Source: Prevotella sp. | Lineage (GTDB): Bacteria; Bacteroidota; Bacteroidia; Bacteroidales; Bacteroidaceae | Reading direction: 5' to 3' | Length of the DNA stretch: 34,983 nt | NCBI GenBank assembly: GCA_017474515.1 | Contig: JAFVHN010000013.1 | Coordinates: 1-34,983 of the forward strand | In this document: positions 8,012 through 14,729 of the stretch, piece by piece | How the letters are laid out: each line of letters opens with the position of its first letter | How positions within the stretch are numbered: position 1 is the first letter of the stretch | Notes under the pieces: model-generated | Databases searched by the model: none | Told to the model about the DNA's origin: nothing | The model's input: only the letters and a program-made list of their open reading frames with translations | Position numbers and translations under genes: made by a program

Positions 8012-8306
8012 TTTAACCACGGTTTTTTACCATGGTTTTTTTATAACCACGGATTAACACGGACTTTCACGGACTTATCTTTATTACCACGATATTTTTA
8101 TATAACCACGGATTAACACAGACTTTCATGGACTGTAGTAACCCGATAGTCCGTGATAGTCCGTGTTTTTCCATGGTTAAAAATGTCGGTTAAACTCCGT
8201 GTTATTCCGAGTTATTCCGTGGTAAAATAAATCAATGAAAGTCCGTGTTAATCTGTGTTAGTCAGTGGTTAAAAAACTCCGGTGAAGTCCATGCTCTCCG
8301 TGGTCG
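8012..8306. repeat. Period-10 degenerate repeat block in two opposing orientations
   Basis: About 290 bp built from imperfect 10-mers. The left part (8041-8134) reads ACCACGGATT AACACGGACT, then TTCACGGACT, and repeats with variations. The right part (8150-8306) carries the inverse sense (AGTCCGTGAT, AGTCCGTGTT, 'TTAATCTGTGTTAGTCAGTGG'-like text). The whole can fold as a long imperfect inverted repeat. No coding potential is visible. It sits directly after the DUF445 stop codon and abuts the structured repeat at 8310. Confidence 0.8.
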
Positions 8307-8309
8307 TTG

Positions 8310-8520
8310 TTTTGTCAAGATTTTTCATCGTTTTTTAGACTACAAAAGACGTTTTACCGCAAATTTCGGAGAGAGATCTTGAAGATCGAGAGGAGAAATC
8401 TTGAAGATTTCTCCCCGAAATTTGCGGTCAAACCTCTGTCGGTTTTAAACCTGTTGATTATCAATAAGTTACAAAATGACTAAATTTTTGTTGGTTTTGT
8501 CAAATATTTTTACCAATTTT
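8310..8520 (+). repeat. Structured dispersed repeat, copy 1 of 3
   Basis: About 211 bp. It has four parts in order: a left box TTTTGTCAAGATTTTTCAT; a long stem (ACCGCAAATTTCG at 8357-8369 with CGAAATTTGCGGT at 8416-8428) enclosing two purine-rich hairpins whose tips read TCTTGAAGA; the segment TTGATTATCAATAAGTTAC (8454-8472); and a right box TTTTGTCAAATATTTTTACC followed by AATTTT. The same order recurs at 17235-17446 and, inverted, at 28321-28536. It contains no ORF of note. It lies between the convergent ends of the DUF445 gene and the small gene at 8659. Confidence 0.85.
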
Positions 8521-8598
8521 AATCCATTGCCCTATCCACCTTTTTGGCGCAAATAGCGAGCCCCAGAGCCAGGCCGCAACCATTGTTTTGCAAACACA

Positions 8599-8635
8599 AG
8601 CGGAGCCGCCATTCTCATGGAATGGCGGCTCCGCT
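8599..8635 (-). terminator. Strong hairpin, likely terminator of the small gene
   Basis: A perfect 16-bp stem (AGCGGAGCCGCCATTC / GAATGGCGGCTCCGCT) with a 5-nt loop lies 23 nt beyond the small gene's stop codon. The minus-strand tail (TGTGTTTG) is a weak T tract, so termination is likely but not certain. Confidence 0.65.
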
Positions 8636-8658
8636 GTGTCTCTTTTCCTTGCGCAAAG

Positions 8659-8772
8659 TCAGCTGTACCAAATGGTGCTGTTGCTGCTCGGTGTGTAACG
8701 GTCATCGTCGTCGTTGAGGTAATTGTCAAGTTCAAAATCCTCCTGGTTGTGCATTTTCGGTTTTGGTATCAT
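8659..8772 (-). CDS. Small orphan gene encoding a 37-residue acidic peptide
   Basis: A complete small gene. ATG is at 8772-8770 and TGA at 8661-8659. The product begins 'MIPKPKMHNQEDFELDNYL', continues with four Asp residues, and ends 'TPSSNSTIWYS'. It has no signal peptide or membrane segment and is strongly acidic in the middle. Gene-like context is unusually complete: a promoter with both boxes (TTG, 20 nt, TATATTTG at 8842-8812), a leader of about 33 nt, a full AGGAGG site 8 nt before ATG (8781-8786), and a strong hairpin after the stop. Such a Shine-Dalgarno is rare in Bacteroidota. I do not recognise the family. It could be a regulatory small protein or a peptide precursor; no modification or export genes adjoin it. 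Confidence 0.65.
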   Translation of the reverse strand: MIPKPKMHNQEDFELDNYLNDDDDRYTPSSNSTIWYS

Positions 8773-8780
8773 AGCTGTGT

Positions 8781-8786
8781 CCTCCT
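8781..8786 (-). promoter_or_regulatory. Strong Shine-Dalgarno site of the small gene
   Basis: The minus strand reads AGGAGG, then 8 nt, then ATG. It decides the start of the 37-residue gene and is noteworthy because the neighbouring genes lack such sites. Confidence 0.8.
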
Positions 8787-8811
8787 ATAAATAAATTAAG
8801 GTTTGATGTCG

Positions 8812-8842
8812 CAAATATAAATTGTTTTTCTGAAATCTGCAA
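8812..8842 (-). promoter_or_regulatory. Promoter of the small gene
   Basis: On the minus strand, TTG (8842-8840), 20 nt, then TATATTTG (8819-8812) match the Bacteroidota -33/-7 promoter with correct spacing. The expected start site is about 33 nt before ATG. Confidence 0.7.
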
Positions 8843-8970
8843 CTTTTATCGTTCATTTTTCTTCCATTTTATCATTTTTTATACTTTCAGCCTGTCAATT
8901 TGAAAATTGTTGGGATTTGTCGGCTGTTAAAACGATTGCACGGATGCGCCGTAATTGTTTCGTGTCTGTT

Positions 8971-9042
8971 TCACCCTTATTCTGACCGAAAACACTTTTC
9001 GGCTTTCGTCGGGGTGATTTCTGCTTGTCACCCTGCTTTTTT
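8971..9042 (+). promoter_or_regulatory. Attenuator-like hairpins upstream of the amylase gene
   Basis: TCACCC (8971-8976) can pair with GGGTGA (9012-9017), enclosing a perfect 7-bp hairpin (8986-9002, CCGAAAA / TTTTCGG). GGGTGA can instead pair with TCACCC at 9028-9033, which is followed by TGCTTTTTT, giving a terminator form. The two pairings exclude each other, as in attenuators. The only clear amylase promoter box lies downstream at 9154, so the structure may instead end an unrecognised short transcript. Confidence 0.35.
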
Positions 9043-9085
9043 CAATTACTTCAACCAAGTTATAATGTAAAAGAACGCAGGTCTG

Positions 9086-9099
9086 TGCAAACGTTTGAA
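9086..9099 (+). promoter_or_regulatory. Palindromic operator candidate, LacI/PurR type
   Basis: The perfect palindrome CAAACGTTTG (9088-9097) with a central CG sits 57 nt upstream of the amylase -7 box. LacI-family operators, such as the PurR site built around GCAAACGTTTGC, have this form. A sugar-responsive LacI-type regulator for the starch genes is plausible. The regulator is not in the window. Confidence 0.45.
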
Positions 9100-9153
9100 C
9101 AGATTAGTTATGTTTTTTAAATTCAAAACAAAACAACCTATTTATATTTTTTA

Positions 9154-9161
9154 TAAATTTG
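9154..9161 (+). promoter_or_regulatory. -7 box for the alpha-amylase operon
   Basis: TAAATTTG fits TAnnTTTG and ends 58 nt before the amylase ATG. No clear -33 box is seen, which would suit an activator-dependent or regulated promoter. Confidence 0.55.
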
Positions 9162-9219
9162 CAGCGAATAAAAAATTGCCGCCTCGTGCGGTTATGTCTT
9201 AACTAACTTATCCAAATTT

Positions 9220-11544
9220 ATGAAAAAATACTACGCACTGATAACTGTTTTGCTGGCAATGACTTCCAGCACTTTCGCGCAAAGTCCGGGATGGCCCGAA
9301 AACTACGGTGGCGTAATGTTGCAGGGGTTCTATTGGATTGAGGAGCCTGCCAATGCCACCAAGGCGGAGAAAGACTCCATCAAACAGGAATTCAACTCCA
9401 TCAAGTGGACCAGCCTCACCGCGCAGGCCGACGAGTTGTCCGAGTTTTTCAATCTTATCTGGGTGCCCCAGAGCGGTGCCACCAGCAGCAATCCCTCCAT
9501 GGGCTACGACCCCACGAACTGGTTTCTCCAGAACGGCACCTTCGGCACGCCGCCGGAGCTGAGGGCCATGACTGCCGCCTTCAAGCAGCGCGGCACTGGC
9601 ATATTGGCCGACATCGTGCTCAACCACCGCAAGCCCGTCAGCGGATGGCTCACCTTTGCCAACGAGACGAGGAACGGCCATAACTACACGCTCACCTCAG
9701 AGGACATCTGCGCAAACGATGACGGAGGCGCTACGGCCGAATGGGCAGCGAAGAACGGATTCTCCCTGTCGCCTTACAACGACGAGGGCGACGATTTCAG
9801 CGATGCGCGCGATATTGCCCACCAGTCGCAACATGTACAGGAAATTGTCATTGCATACCTGAATTACCTGCTCAACGACATTGGCTACTCTGGTTTCCGT
9901 CTCGACATGGTGAAAGGTTATTCCCCCTATTACACAGGACTTTACAACTTCCAGACAAAACCGCAGTTCTCCGTCGGTGAGTGCTGGGACGGCATGGGGC
10001 ACATTAAGTGGTGGATGGACCAGACACGACGTAACGCCCAGGGTAACCAGGACTCCAACGGCGACGTGCAGAGCGGTGCCTTCGACTTCCCGCTGAAGTG
10101 GAAAATCAATGATGCTTGCATGGGCGGCAACTGGCTTTCGCTTTATCCCGACGGCCAGGAGGCATTGGTTTGGGACAGCTACTGGCCACGGTGGGCTGTG
10201 ACCTTCGTTGACAACCACGACACCTATCGCGAGGGTGACAAGCGATGCACCCAGAATGAACTGGCCGCCAATGCCTACATACTGAGCATGCCCGGCACGC
10301 CCTGCGTGTTCATGCAACACTGGAAGAGGTTCAAACCACAAATCAAACAGCTCATCTACGCCCGTCACCTGGCCGGTGTTACCAATCAGAGCGGCATAGA
10401 GGTGAAGCACAGTTCCCGCGAATGTCTCTCAACAAGGGTGAACGGAAAACTGGAAATTCTCATGGGCAACGGCTTCGGACAGTACGACGCATCAGAGGGA
10501 ACGGACATGGCGCTGGTGGAAAGCGGCGAGAACTTTGCCTTGTACCTCAGCAAGAGCGTCAACGCGCCGTGGGTGAGCCTGCCATCGGGAGAATATGAGG
10601 GCCCCGTCAGGGTGGCTTTCACCGCACTGAGCAACAACACCGACAAACTGGTTTATACCCTCGACGGCACAACGCCCACCGCCCAGAGTCAGCAACTTAC
10701 CAGCGGCGCAAGCATCGTGCTCAACGAGAGCGCCACACTTTGCGTGGGACTGCTCGTGGGCTCTCAGGTGGTCAACGTGCAAACAAGAAACTACACCGTT
10801 ACACCGGGTGAGGAGGAAAACACCACCGTCAACGTGTTTGCACCACAAGGCGCACCCTACCTCTACGCTTGGGACATCAGCGGAACACCCGTCAACGGCC
10901 AATGGCCCGGCACGCCGATGTCGCAGACCATCACAACCAGTAACGGCTTACAATGGTACACCGCAACGTTCAACACCCTGGGCAACCTCAACATCATCTT
11001 CAGCGACGGCAACGGAAATCAGACCGCAGACATCGCCATTGCCGAGCCCGGCACCCACTATTTCACCTACGACGGCGCTACGGGCTACCAGCAGGTAACG
11101 GAGAATTACAGCCTCAACACCATTGCCACCATCAACGTGTCGGCACCGTCGGCACCCAACCTCTACGCTTGGTCAAGCACCGGCGAGCAACTTTGTGGTC
11201 CGTGGCCCGGAAGGCCGCTTTCTGCTACCATCACCCACAACGGAAAGAGCTACTACACCCATAAGCTGATGACCAATGACGACGTGGTGAACATCATCTT
11301 CAACACCGCCAATGGCCAAACGGAAGACATCCTTGGCCTCACCTCCGGCACCTATTTCTACAACTACGACGGCTCTACTGGCTATGAGCTCGAAGAGGTG
11401 CAGTCGGTAGCTACGGGCATCAGGCCGGTGGCCGGACAAGGAAACACGCAGACACTCTACGACTTGCAGGGACGCGCCATACGTGGCAACGTTACTCCGC
11501 AAAAGGGCATCTACGTGAGAAAAGGAAAGAAAATAATTTATTAA
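9220..11544 (+). CDS. Secreted alpha-amylase (GH13) with two starch-binding domains
   Basis: A 774-residue protein with a signal peptide (about 1-20, 'STFAQ'). A GH13 catalytic barrel spans about 25-430 with all four conserved regions: DIVLNH (131-136), 'GFRLDMVKGY' with nucleophile Asp229, 'VGECWDG' with acid/base Glu254, and 'FVDNHD' with Asp334. A chitobiase C-terminal-like domain follows at about 460-525 ('LVYTLDGTTPTAQSQQL'). Two similar CBM26-like modules lie at about 535-625 and 635-725; each has an 'LYAW...WPG' core and a 'YxYDGxTGY' end. The tail (about 742-774, 'LYDLQGRAI...GIYVRKGKKIIY') resembles a short type IX secretion sorting tail. The product should hydrolyse alpha-1,4-glucan outside the cell. 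The starch-binding gene follows after 28 nt. Confidence 0.92.
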   Translation: MKKYYALITVLLAMTSSTFAQSPGWPENYGGVMLQGFYWIEEPANATKAEKDSIKQEFNSIKWTSLTAQADELSEFFNLIWVPQSGATSSNPSMGYDPTNWFLQNGTFGTPPELRAMTAAFKQRGTGILADIVLNHRKPVSGWLTFANETRNGHNYTLTSEDICANDDGGATAEWAAKNGFSLSPYNDEGDDFSDARDIAHQSQHVQEIVIAYLNYLLNDIGYSGFRLDMVKGYSPYYTGLYNFQTKPQFSVGECWDGMGHIKWWMDQTRRNAQGNQDSNGDVQSGAFDFPLKWKINDACMGGNWLSLYPDGQEALVWDSYWPRWAVTFVDNHDTYREGDKRCTQNELAANAYILSMPGTPCVFMQHWKRFKPQIKQLIYARHLAGVTNQSGIEVKHSSRECLSTRVNGKLEILMGNGFGQYDASEGTDMALVESGENFALYLSKSVNAPWVSLPSGEYEGPVRVAFTALSNNTDKLVYTLDGTTPTAQSQQLTSGASIVLNESATLCVGLLVGSQVVNVQTRNYTVTPGEEENTTVNVFAPQGAPYLYAWDISGTPVNGQWPGTPMSQTITTSNGLQWYTATFNTLGNLNIIFSDGNGNQTADIAIAEPGTHYFTYDGATGYQQVTENYSLNTIATINVSAPSAPNLYAWSSTGEQLCGPWPGRPLSATITHNGKSYYTHKLMTNDDVVNIIFNTANGQTEDILGLTSGTYFYNYDGSTGYELEEVQSVATGIRPVAGQGNTQTLYDLQGRAIRGNVTPQKGIYVRKGKKIIY

Positions 11545-11572
11545 CCTATTTATTAACTAAAAATTTAAAGGC

Positions 11573-13090
11573 ATGAAGAAAATTTTTACTTTGATGAGCA
11601 TGGCACTCATGGTGCTGGCTCTCGGCTTCTCGCAGAAAGCGATGGCCGCTGACACCTATGTGGTGGCTGGTTCGCAGGCAATGCTCGGCTCCAACTGGAA
11701 CGGCACAGACGTCAACAACCAGATGACACCTCAGAGCGACGGCACGATGAAACTCGTGAAATCAAGTGTGGCTTTGGCTGCTGGAACTTATGAGTACAAA
11801 ATCGTGAAAAACGGATCCACTTGGATTCCCGACGGAATGGGCAACAACCAGAAAGTTTACATCTCAGAAGAAGGCGCTTACGACATCACCTTCACCTTCA
11901 CTCCTGACGATGCTTCCACCATTAAAGCTGAGGCCGTGAAGACGGGTTCGGCACATGTTGACGTGACATACCTCGTCGCAGGTGTGCCGGCATCTCTCTT
12001 TGGCACAGAATGGGATTCTTCGAATACCGACAACCTGCTCGCTGAGCAAAGCGACGGCAGTTTCTCGAAGACCTATGAAAATGTTGAACTGACTGCTTCT
12101 GTAGGCATACAGTATAAGTTCATCATCAATGGCAACTGGGAAGAAGGCGACAACCATGTGGTTTCTGTTCCCAATTCTGGTATTTACAACGTGAAATTTA
12201 CCTACTGGCCCAGTGACAATTATGGTCAGTGCGATATTGATCCCGTGACAGTTAACCCCCTCGTCATCGAAGTGATGTCAATCACCGGTGAACTGACCGG
12301 CGGATGGGCAAACGGCGATTGGACGAATGAAGGTGCTTGGAGAGACATGACACAGGAGTCGGAAAACGTCTGGACACTGGTGGTGACAGGCGCCGAGATA
12401 GAGGCTGGAACATACTATTACAAGGCCGCCGCTAACCACAACTGGAATGAGTATTGCATTCCTGGAGATGGGAGCAACAAGGAATTCACTTTCGATGAGT
12501 CCGGCATTTACACGCTCAAGTTCGTGGCAAATACAGAGACTGACGAGTTGACGCTGGACGTTGAGAAGACGGGCAACATCGTGGTACCCGATCCCACACT
12601 CTTCATCCTCGGTGAGGCCAACGACAACGGATGGGCTCCCAACGTGGGCGTGGAAATGACATACCTCGACGGTAAGTTCACCGCTGAGGACGTCACCTTC
12701 AAGGGTGCCAACGATGGCTTCTCATACTTCAGCTTCACAACCAAGTTGGCAGATAATCCTGACGACTGGGATTACATTACTCCGTTCCGCATTGGTGCTG
12801 TTTCCGACGGTGACTTCCTGGTTACAGAGGAATTGCTCGGACAGGAAATCTCCCTGACCAGTGATGGTGGACAGGCATTGAAGATCCCCGCTGGCATCTA
12901 CACACTCGGTGTTAACCTCGAAACCATGAAGCTCGTGCTGACAAAGACGGGAACCATCGATCCCACCGCCATCGAGACCGTGGAGGTTGAAACCGCCAAC
13001 AACGTGTACTACAACCTGCAGGGCCAGCGCGTGGCTGCTCCCACCAAGGGCATCTACATCCACAACGGCCGCAAGGTTATCGTGAAGTAA
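11573..13090 (+). CDS. Secreted multi-domain starch-binding protein (X25/SusE-SusF-like)
   Basis: A 505-residue protein with a signal peptide (about 1-25, 'KAMAADT') but no lipobox, unlike classical SusE and SusF. It has tandem beta-sandwich modules at about 28-123, 131-218 and 229-333. The second, with 'YLVAGVPASLFGTEWD' and 'YKFIINGNWEEG', matches the amylopullulanase X25 starch-binding type. A more diverged SusE/F-like module spans about 342-457. The end (about 478-505, 'YYNLQGQRVAAPTKGIYI' then 'HNGRKVIVK') matches the amylase tail, suggesting the same export route. Located 28 nt after the amylase gene and followed by a terminator, it probably holds starch near the enzyme. No SusC/SusD pair is present in the window. 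Confidence 0.85.
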   Translation: MKKIFTLMSMALMVLALGFSQKAMAADTYVVAGSQAMLGSNWNGTDVNNQMTPQSDGTMKLVKSSVALAAGTYEYKIVKNGSTWIPDGMGNNQKVYISEEGAYDITFTFTPDDASTIKAEAVKTGSAHVDVTYLVAGVPASLFGTEWDSSNTDNLLAEQSDGSFSKTYENVELTASVGIQYKFIINGNWEEGDNHVVSVPNSGIYNVKFTYWPSDNYGQCDIDPVTVNPLVIEVMSITGELTGGWANGDWTNEGAWRDMTQESENVWTLVVTGAEIEAGTYYYKAAANHNWNEYCIPGDGSNKEFTFDESGIYTLKFVANTETDELTLDVEKTGNIVVPDPTLFILGEANDNGWAPNVGVEMTYLDGKFTAEDVTFKGANDGFSYFSFTTKLADNPDDWDYITPFRIGAVSDGDFLVTEELLGQEISLTSDGGQALKIPAGIYTLGVNLETMKLVLTKTGTIDPTAIETVEVETANNVYYNLQGQRVAAPTKGIYIHNGRKVIVK

Positions 13091-13112
13091 TTTCCCCTTT
13101 GGCTTAATAAGC

Positions 13113-13158
13113 AAAAATCCCCGGAAGCCGTTTCCTCAGCTTCCGGGGATTTCTTCTT
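13113..13158 (+). terminator. Rho-independent terminator after the amylase operon
   Basis: A long perfect stem (AAATCCCCGGAAGC / GCTTCCGGGGATTT) with a 10-nt loop is followed by a pyrimidine-rich tail, 22 nt after the stop codon. Confidence 0.88.
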
Positions 13159-13178
13159 CCTAAAGGTGGGGCCAAAAT

Positions 13179-13220
13179 AAAGGCCGCAGGAAACTGATTT
13201 TCCGTTTCCTGCGGCCTTTT
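13179..13220 (-). terminator. Terminator of tRNA-Lys
   Basis: A 16-bp perfect stem (AAAGGCCGCAGGAAAC / GTTTCCTGCGGCCTTT) lies directly downstream of the tRNA on the minus strand and runs into TTTATTTT. It can also act on the plus strand. Confidence 0.85.
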
Positions 13221-13222
13221 CG

Positions 13223-13295
13223 TGATCCGCTTGGGGTTCGAACCCAAGACCCCATCCTTAAAAGGGATGTGCTCTACCTACTGAGCTAGCGGATC
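13223..13295 (-). tRNA. tRNA-Lys (UUU)
   Basis: A 73-nt tRNA on the minus strand. The acceptor stem pairs GATCCGC with GCGGATC, followed by discriminator A; CCA is not encoded. The D-arm (GCTCAGTAGGTAGAGC), anticodon arm (CATCC-CTTTTAA-GGATG, anticodon TTT) and T-arm (TTGGG-TTCGAAC-CCCAA) are all standard. It has its own two-box promoter at 13338-13369 and a strong terminator, so it is a single-gene unit. No integrated element is seen at its 3' end. Confidence 0.97.
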
Positions 13296-13337
13296 TACCA
13301 GACGATGTGTAATGCTTCCATTTTCATAAAAGCGGTG

Positions 13338-13369
13338 CAAAGGTAATATGTTTTTTTGAAATGGCCAAA
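13338..13369 (-). promoter_or_regulatory. Promoter of tRNA-Lys
   Basis: On the minus strand, TTTG (13369-13366), exactly 20 nt, then TACCTTTG (13345-13338). Both boxes fit the Bacteroidota consensus. The 5' leader before the mature tRNA would be about 36 nt. Confidence 0.8.
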
Positions 13370-13493
13370 TTATTGGGACTTTTTTTTGTTTTTAGCGCGT
13401 TTTGAGGGCTTGAAAGCGGGGAAATGGGGGCTTTGTCGTGGTGGCATCACCACAAACGGGACGCAGGGGCTTAGGTTCTTTGTAGATGCGGGC

Positions 13494-14723
13494 TTAGGTT
13501 TTTGTGGAGGCGGGCGGCGTTTTGTGCATGTGCCAAACATTGATGATTTTTCGGCGGATGGCGGAGTGGTTGAGAATTGACGTAAGGGCGAAAATGATGA
13601 GGCCGGCGGCGATGGCAGGTACCAGCGTGTAGGCCTCGAATTTCGGGTAAAGCTCGCCAAATCTCGGTAAATAATGTTGTCGAGCCAGGGCGCAAAGGGC
13701 CAGCGAAACGACCAGCGCCAGCGTGTTGACCGTGAGCGCCAGGCGGTTGTAGGGCTTTCCCACGGCTTTCGGCGTATAGCCCATGAGCAGCAGGTTGTCG
13801 ATTTTGTCAGTATGCTTTTGCAAAAGCAGGAAGATGCTGAGCAGCAGGACGTAGAACGCCAGCGCCGTGATGACGCCGCCGGTGGTGCCCACCAGTGTGA
13901 TGATGGTTTTCAAGAGGCTGGCCGTGCGAGCCGCGTCGGCATCGGTCGATTCGGTGTCGTAGTTGTTGTCGCTGAGGAACTTGCTGATGTTTTCATCGGC
14001 CGTTTTGTTCACCTCCACGATAATTCTCGAAGGGCTTGTCGATCTGTCGGGCGACAATTCTCTGTTCATCTCGTCCATGAAGTTTTGCGGCACAAGAATG
14101 GTGTTGAGCCTTTTTGAGAAGGCCACCACGTGCCCCTTCATTTCCTTGCGTGCCGCCGTTCCGCTCAGGATGAGATGTATGCCCACCGCCTTGACGAGTC
14201 CTTCGGAAATGGCCGGCAGTCCGCGGCTTCCGGCAAATCCGAAGTTGTAGAGGTTGAGATAGTTGCGCGGAAGAATGATAGGCAGTTCGTCGGAGCCGGG
14301 CTCATATTTCCATTGAGAAAGGTCCACGTCGATGAACTTGTCGGGAATGGCTTCAAAGAACATTTCCGTTGAGAACTCCATGCCCAGCTTCCGGCTCCCT
14401 ATTGTTGCGAAGACGTCAAATTGCGACGGCGTGAAGGGTGCATAGGCCGTTGTAAAGGACTGTCGGCCAATTTCTTCCGTTTCCTCCTGAGAAAACGTCG
14501 GCGCTTTCCCCGTGAGCGAGGTCAGTGTGCTCACGCGCTTGGCAATGATGATTTGCCCCGGCCTCATGAAGCTGTCGCCCTTGGTAAATAGCGGCACCAC
14601 GTCGAAATAGAATTGCACGGCCGTCAAAATGATGGTCATGCCTAAAATGTTGGCGAGGATGAACCCCGCCAACTGTCCTTTTCCGATATTTTGTCTTAAA
14701 AGCTTGTTCGCCAGCTTTTTCAT
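13494..14723 (-). CDS. FtsX-like ABC transporter permease
   Basis: A 409-residue membrane protein. One transmembrane helix lies near the N-terminus (about 17-40), then a large extracytoplasmic domain (about 41-270), then three helices (about 274-302, 329-347 and 364-384). This is the MacB/FtsX permease topology. The cytoplasmic loop 'TDKIDNLLLMGYTPKAVGKPY' resembles the family's coupling segment. No ATPase is adjacent, so its partner must be encoded elsewhere. It is the last gene of a minus-strand run after tdk and the DUF4836 lipoprotein, with only 6 nt between it and the latter, so translation is probably coupled. Substrate is unknown; lipoprotein handling or peptide export are typical roles of the family. 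Confidence 0.75.
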   Translation of the reverse strand: MKKLANKLLRQNIGKGQLAGFILANILGMTIILTAVQFYFDVVPLFTKGDSFMRPGQIIIAKRVSTLTSLTGKAPTFSQEETEEIGRQSFTTAYAPFTPSQFDVFATIGSRKLGMEFSTEMFFEAIPDKFIDVDLSQWKYEPGSDELPIILPRNYLNLYNFGFAGSRGLPAISEGLVKAVGIHLILSGTAARKEMKGHVVAFSKRLNTILVPQNFMDEMNRELSPDRSTSPSRIIVEVNKTADENISKFLSDNNYDTESTDADAARTASLLKTIITLVGTTGGVITALAFYVLLLSIFLLLQKHTDKIDNLLLMGYTPKAVGKPYNRLALTVNTLALVVSLALCALARQHYLPRFGELYPKFEAYTLVPAIAAGLIIFALTSILNHSAIRRKIINVWHMHKTPPASTKT

Positions 14724-14729
14724 GGCTTC

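Noticed and set aside
13223-13295. tRNA-Lys as an attachment site for an integrated element
   Set aside because: No integrase gene and no repeated tRNA 3' segment were seen on either side in the window.
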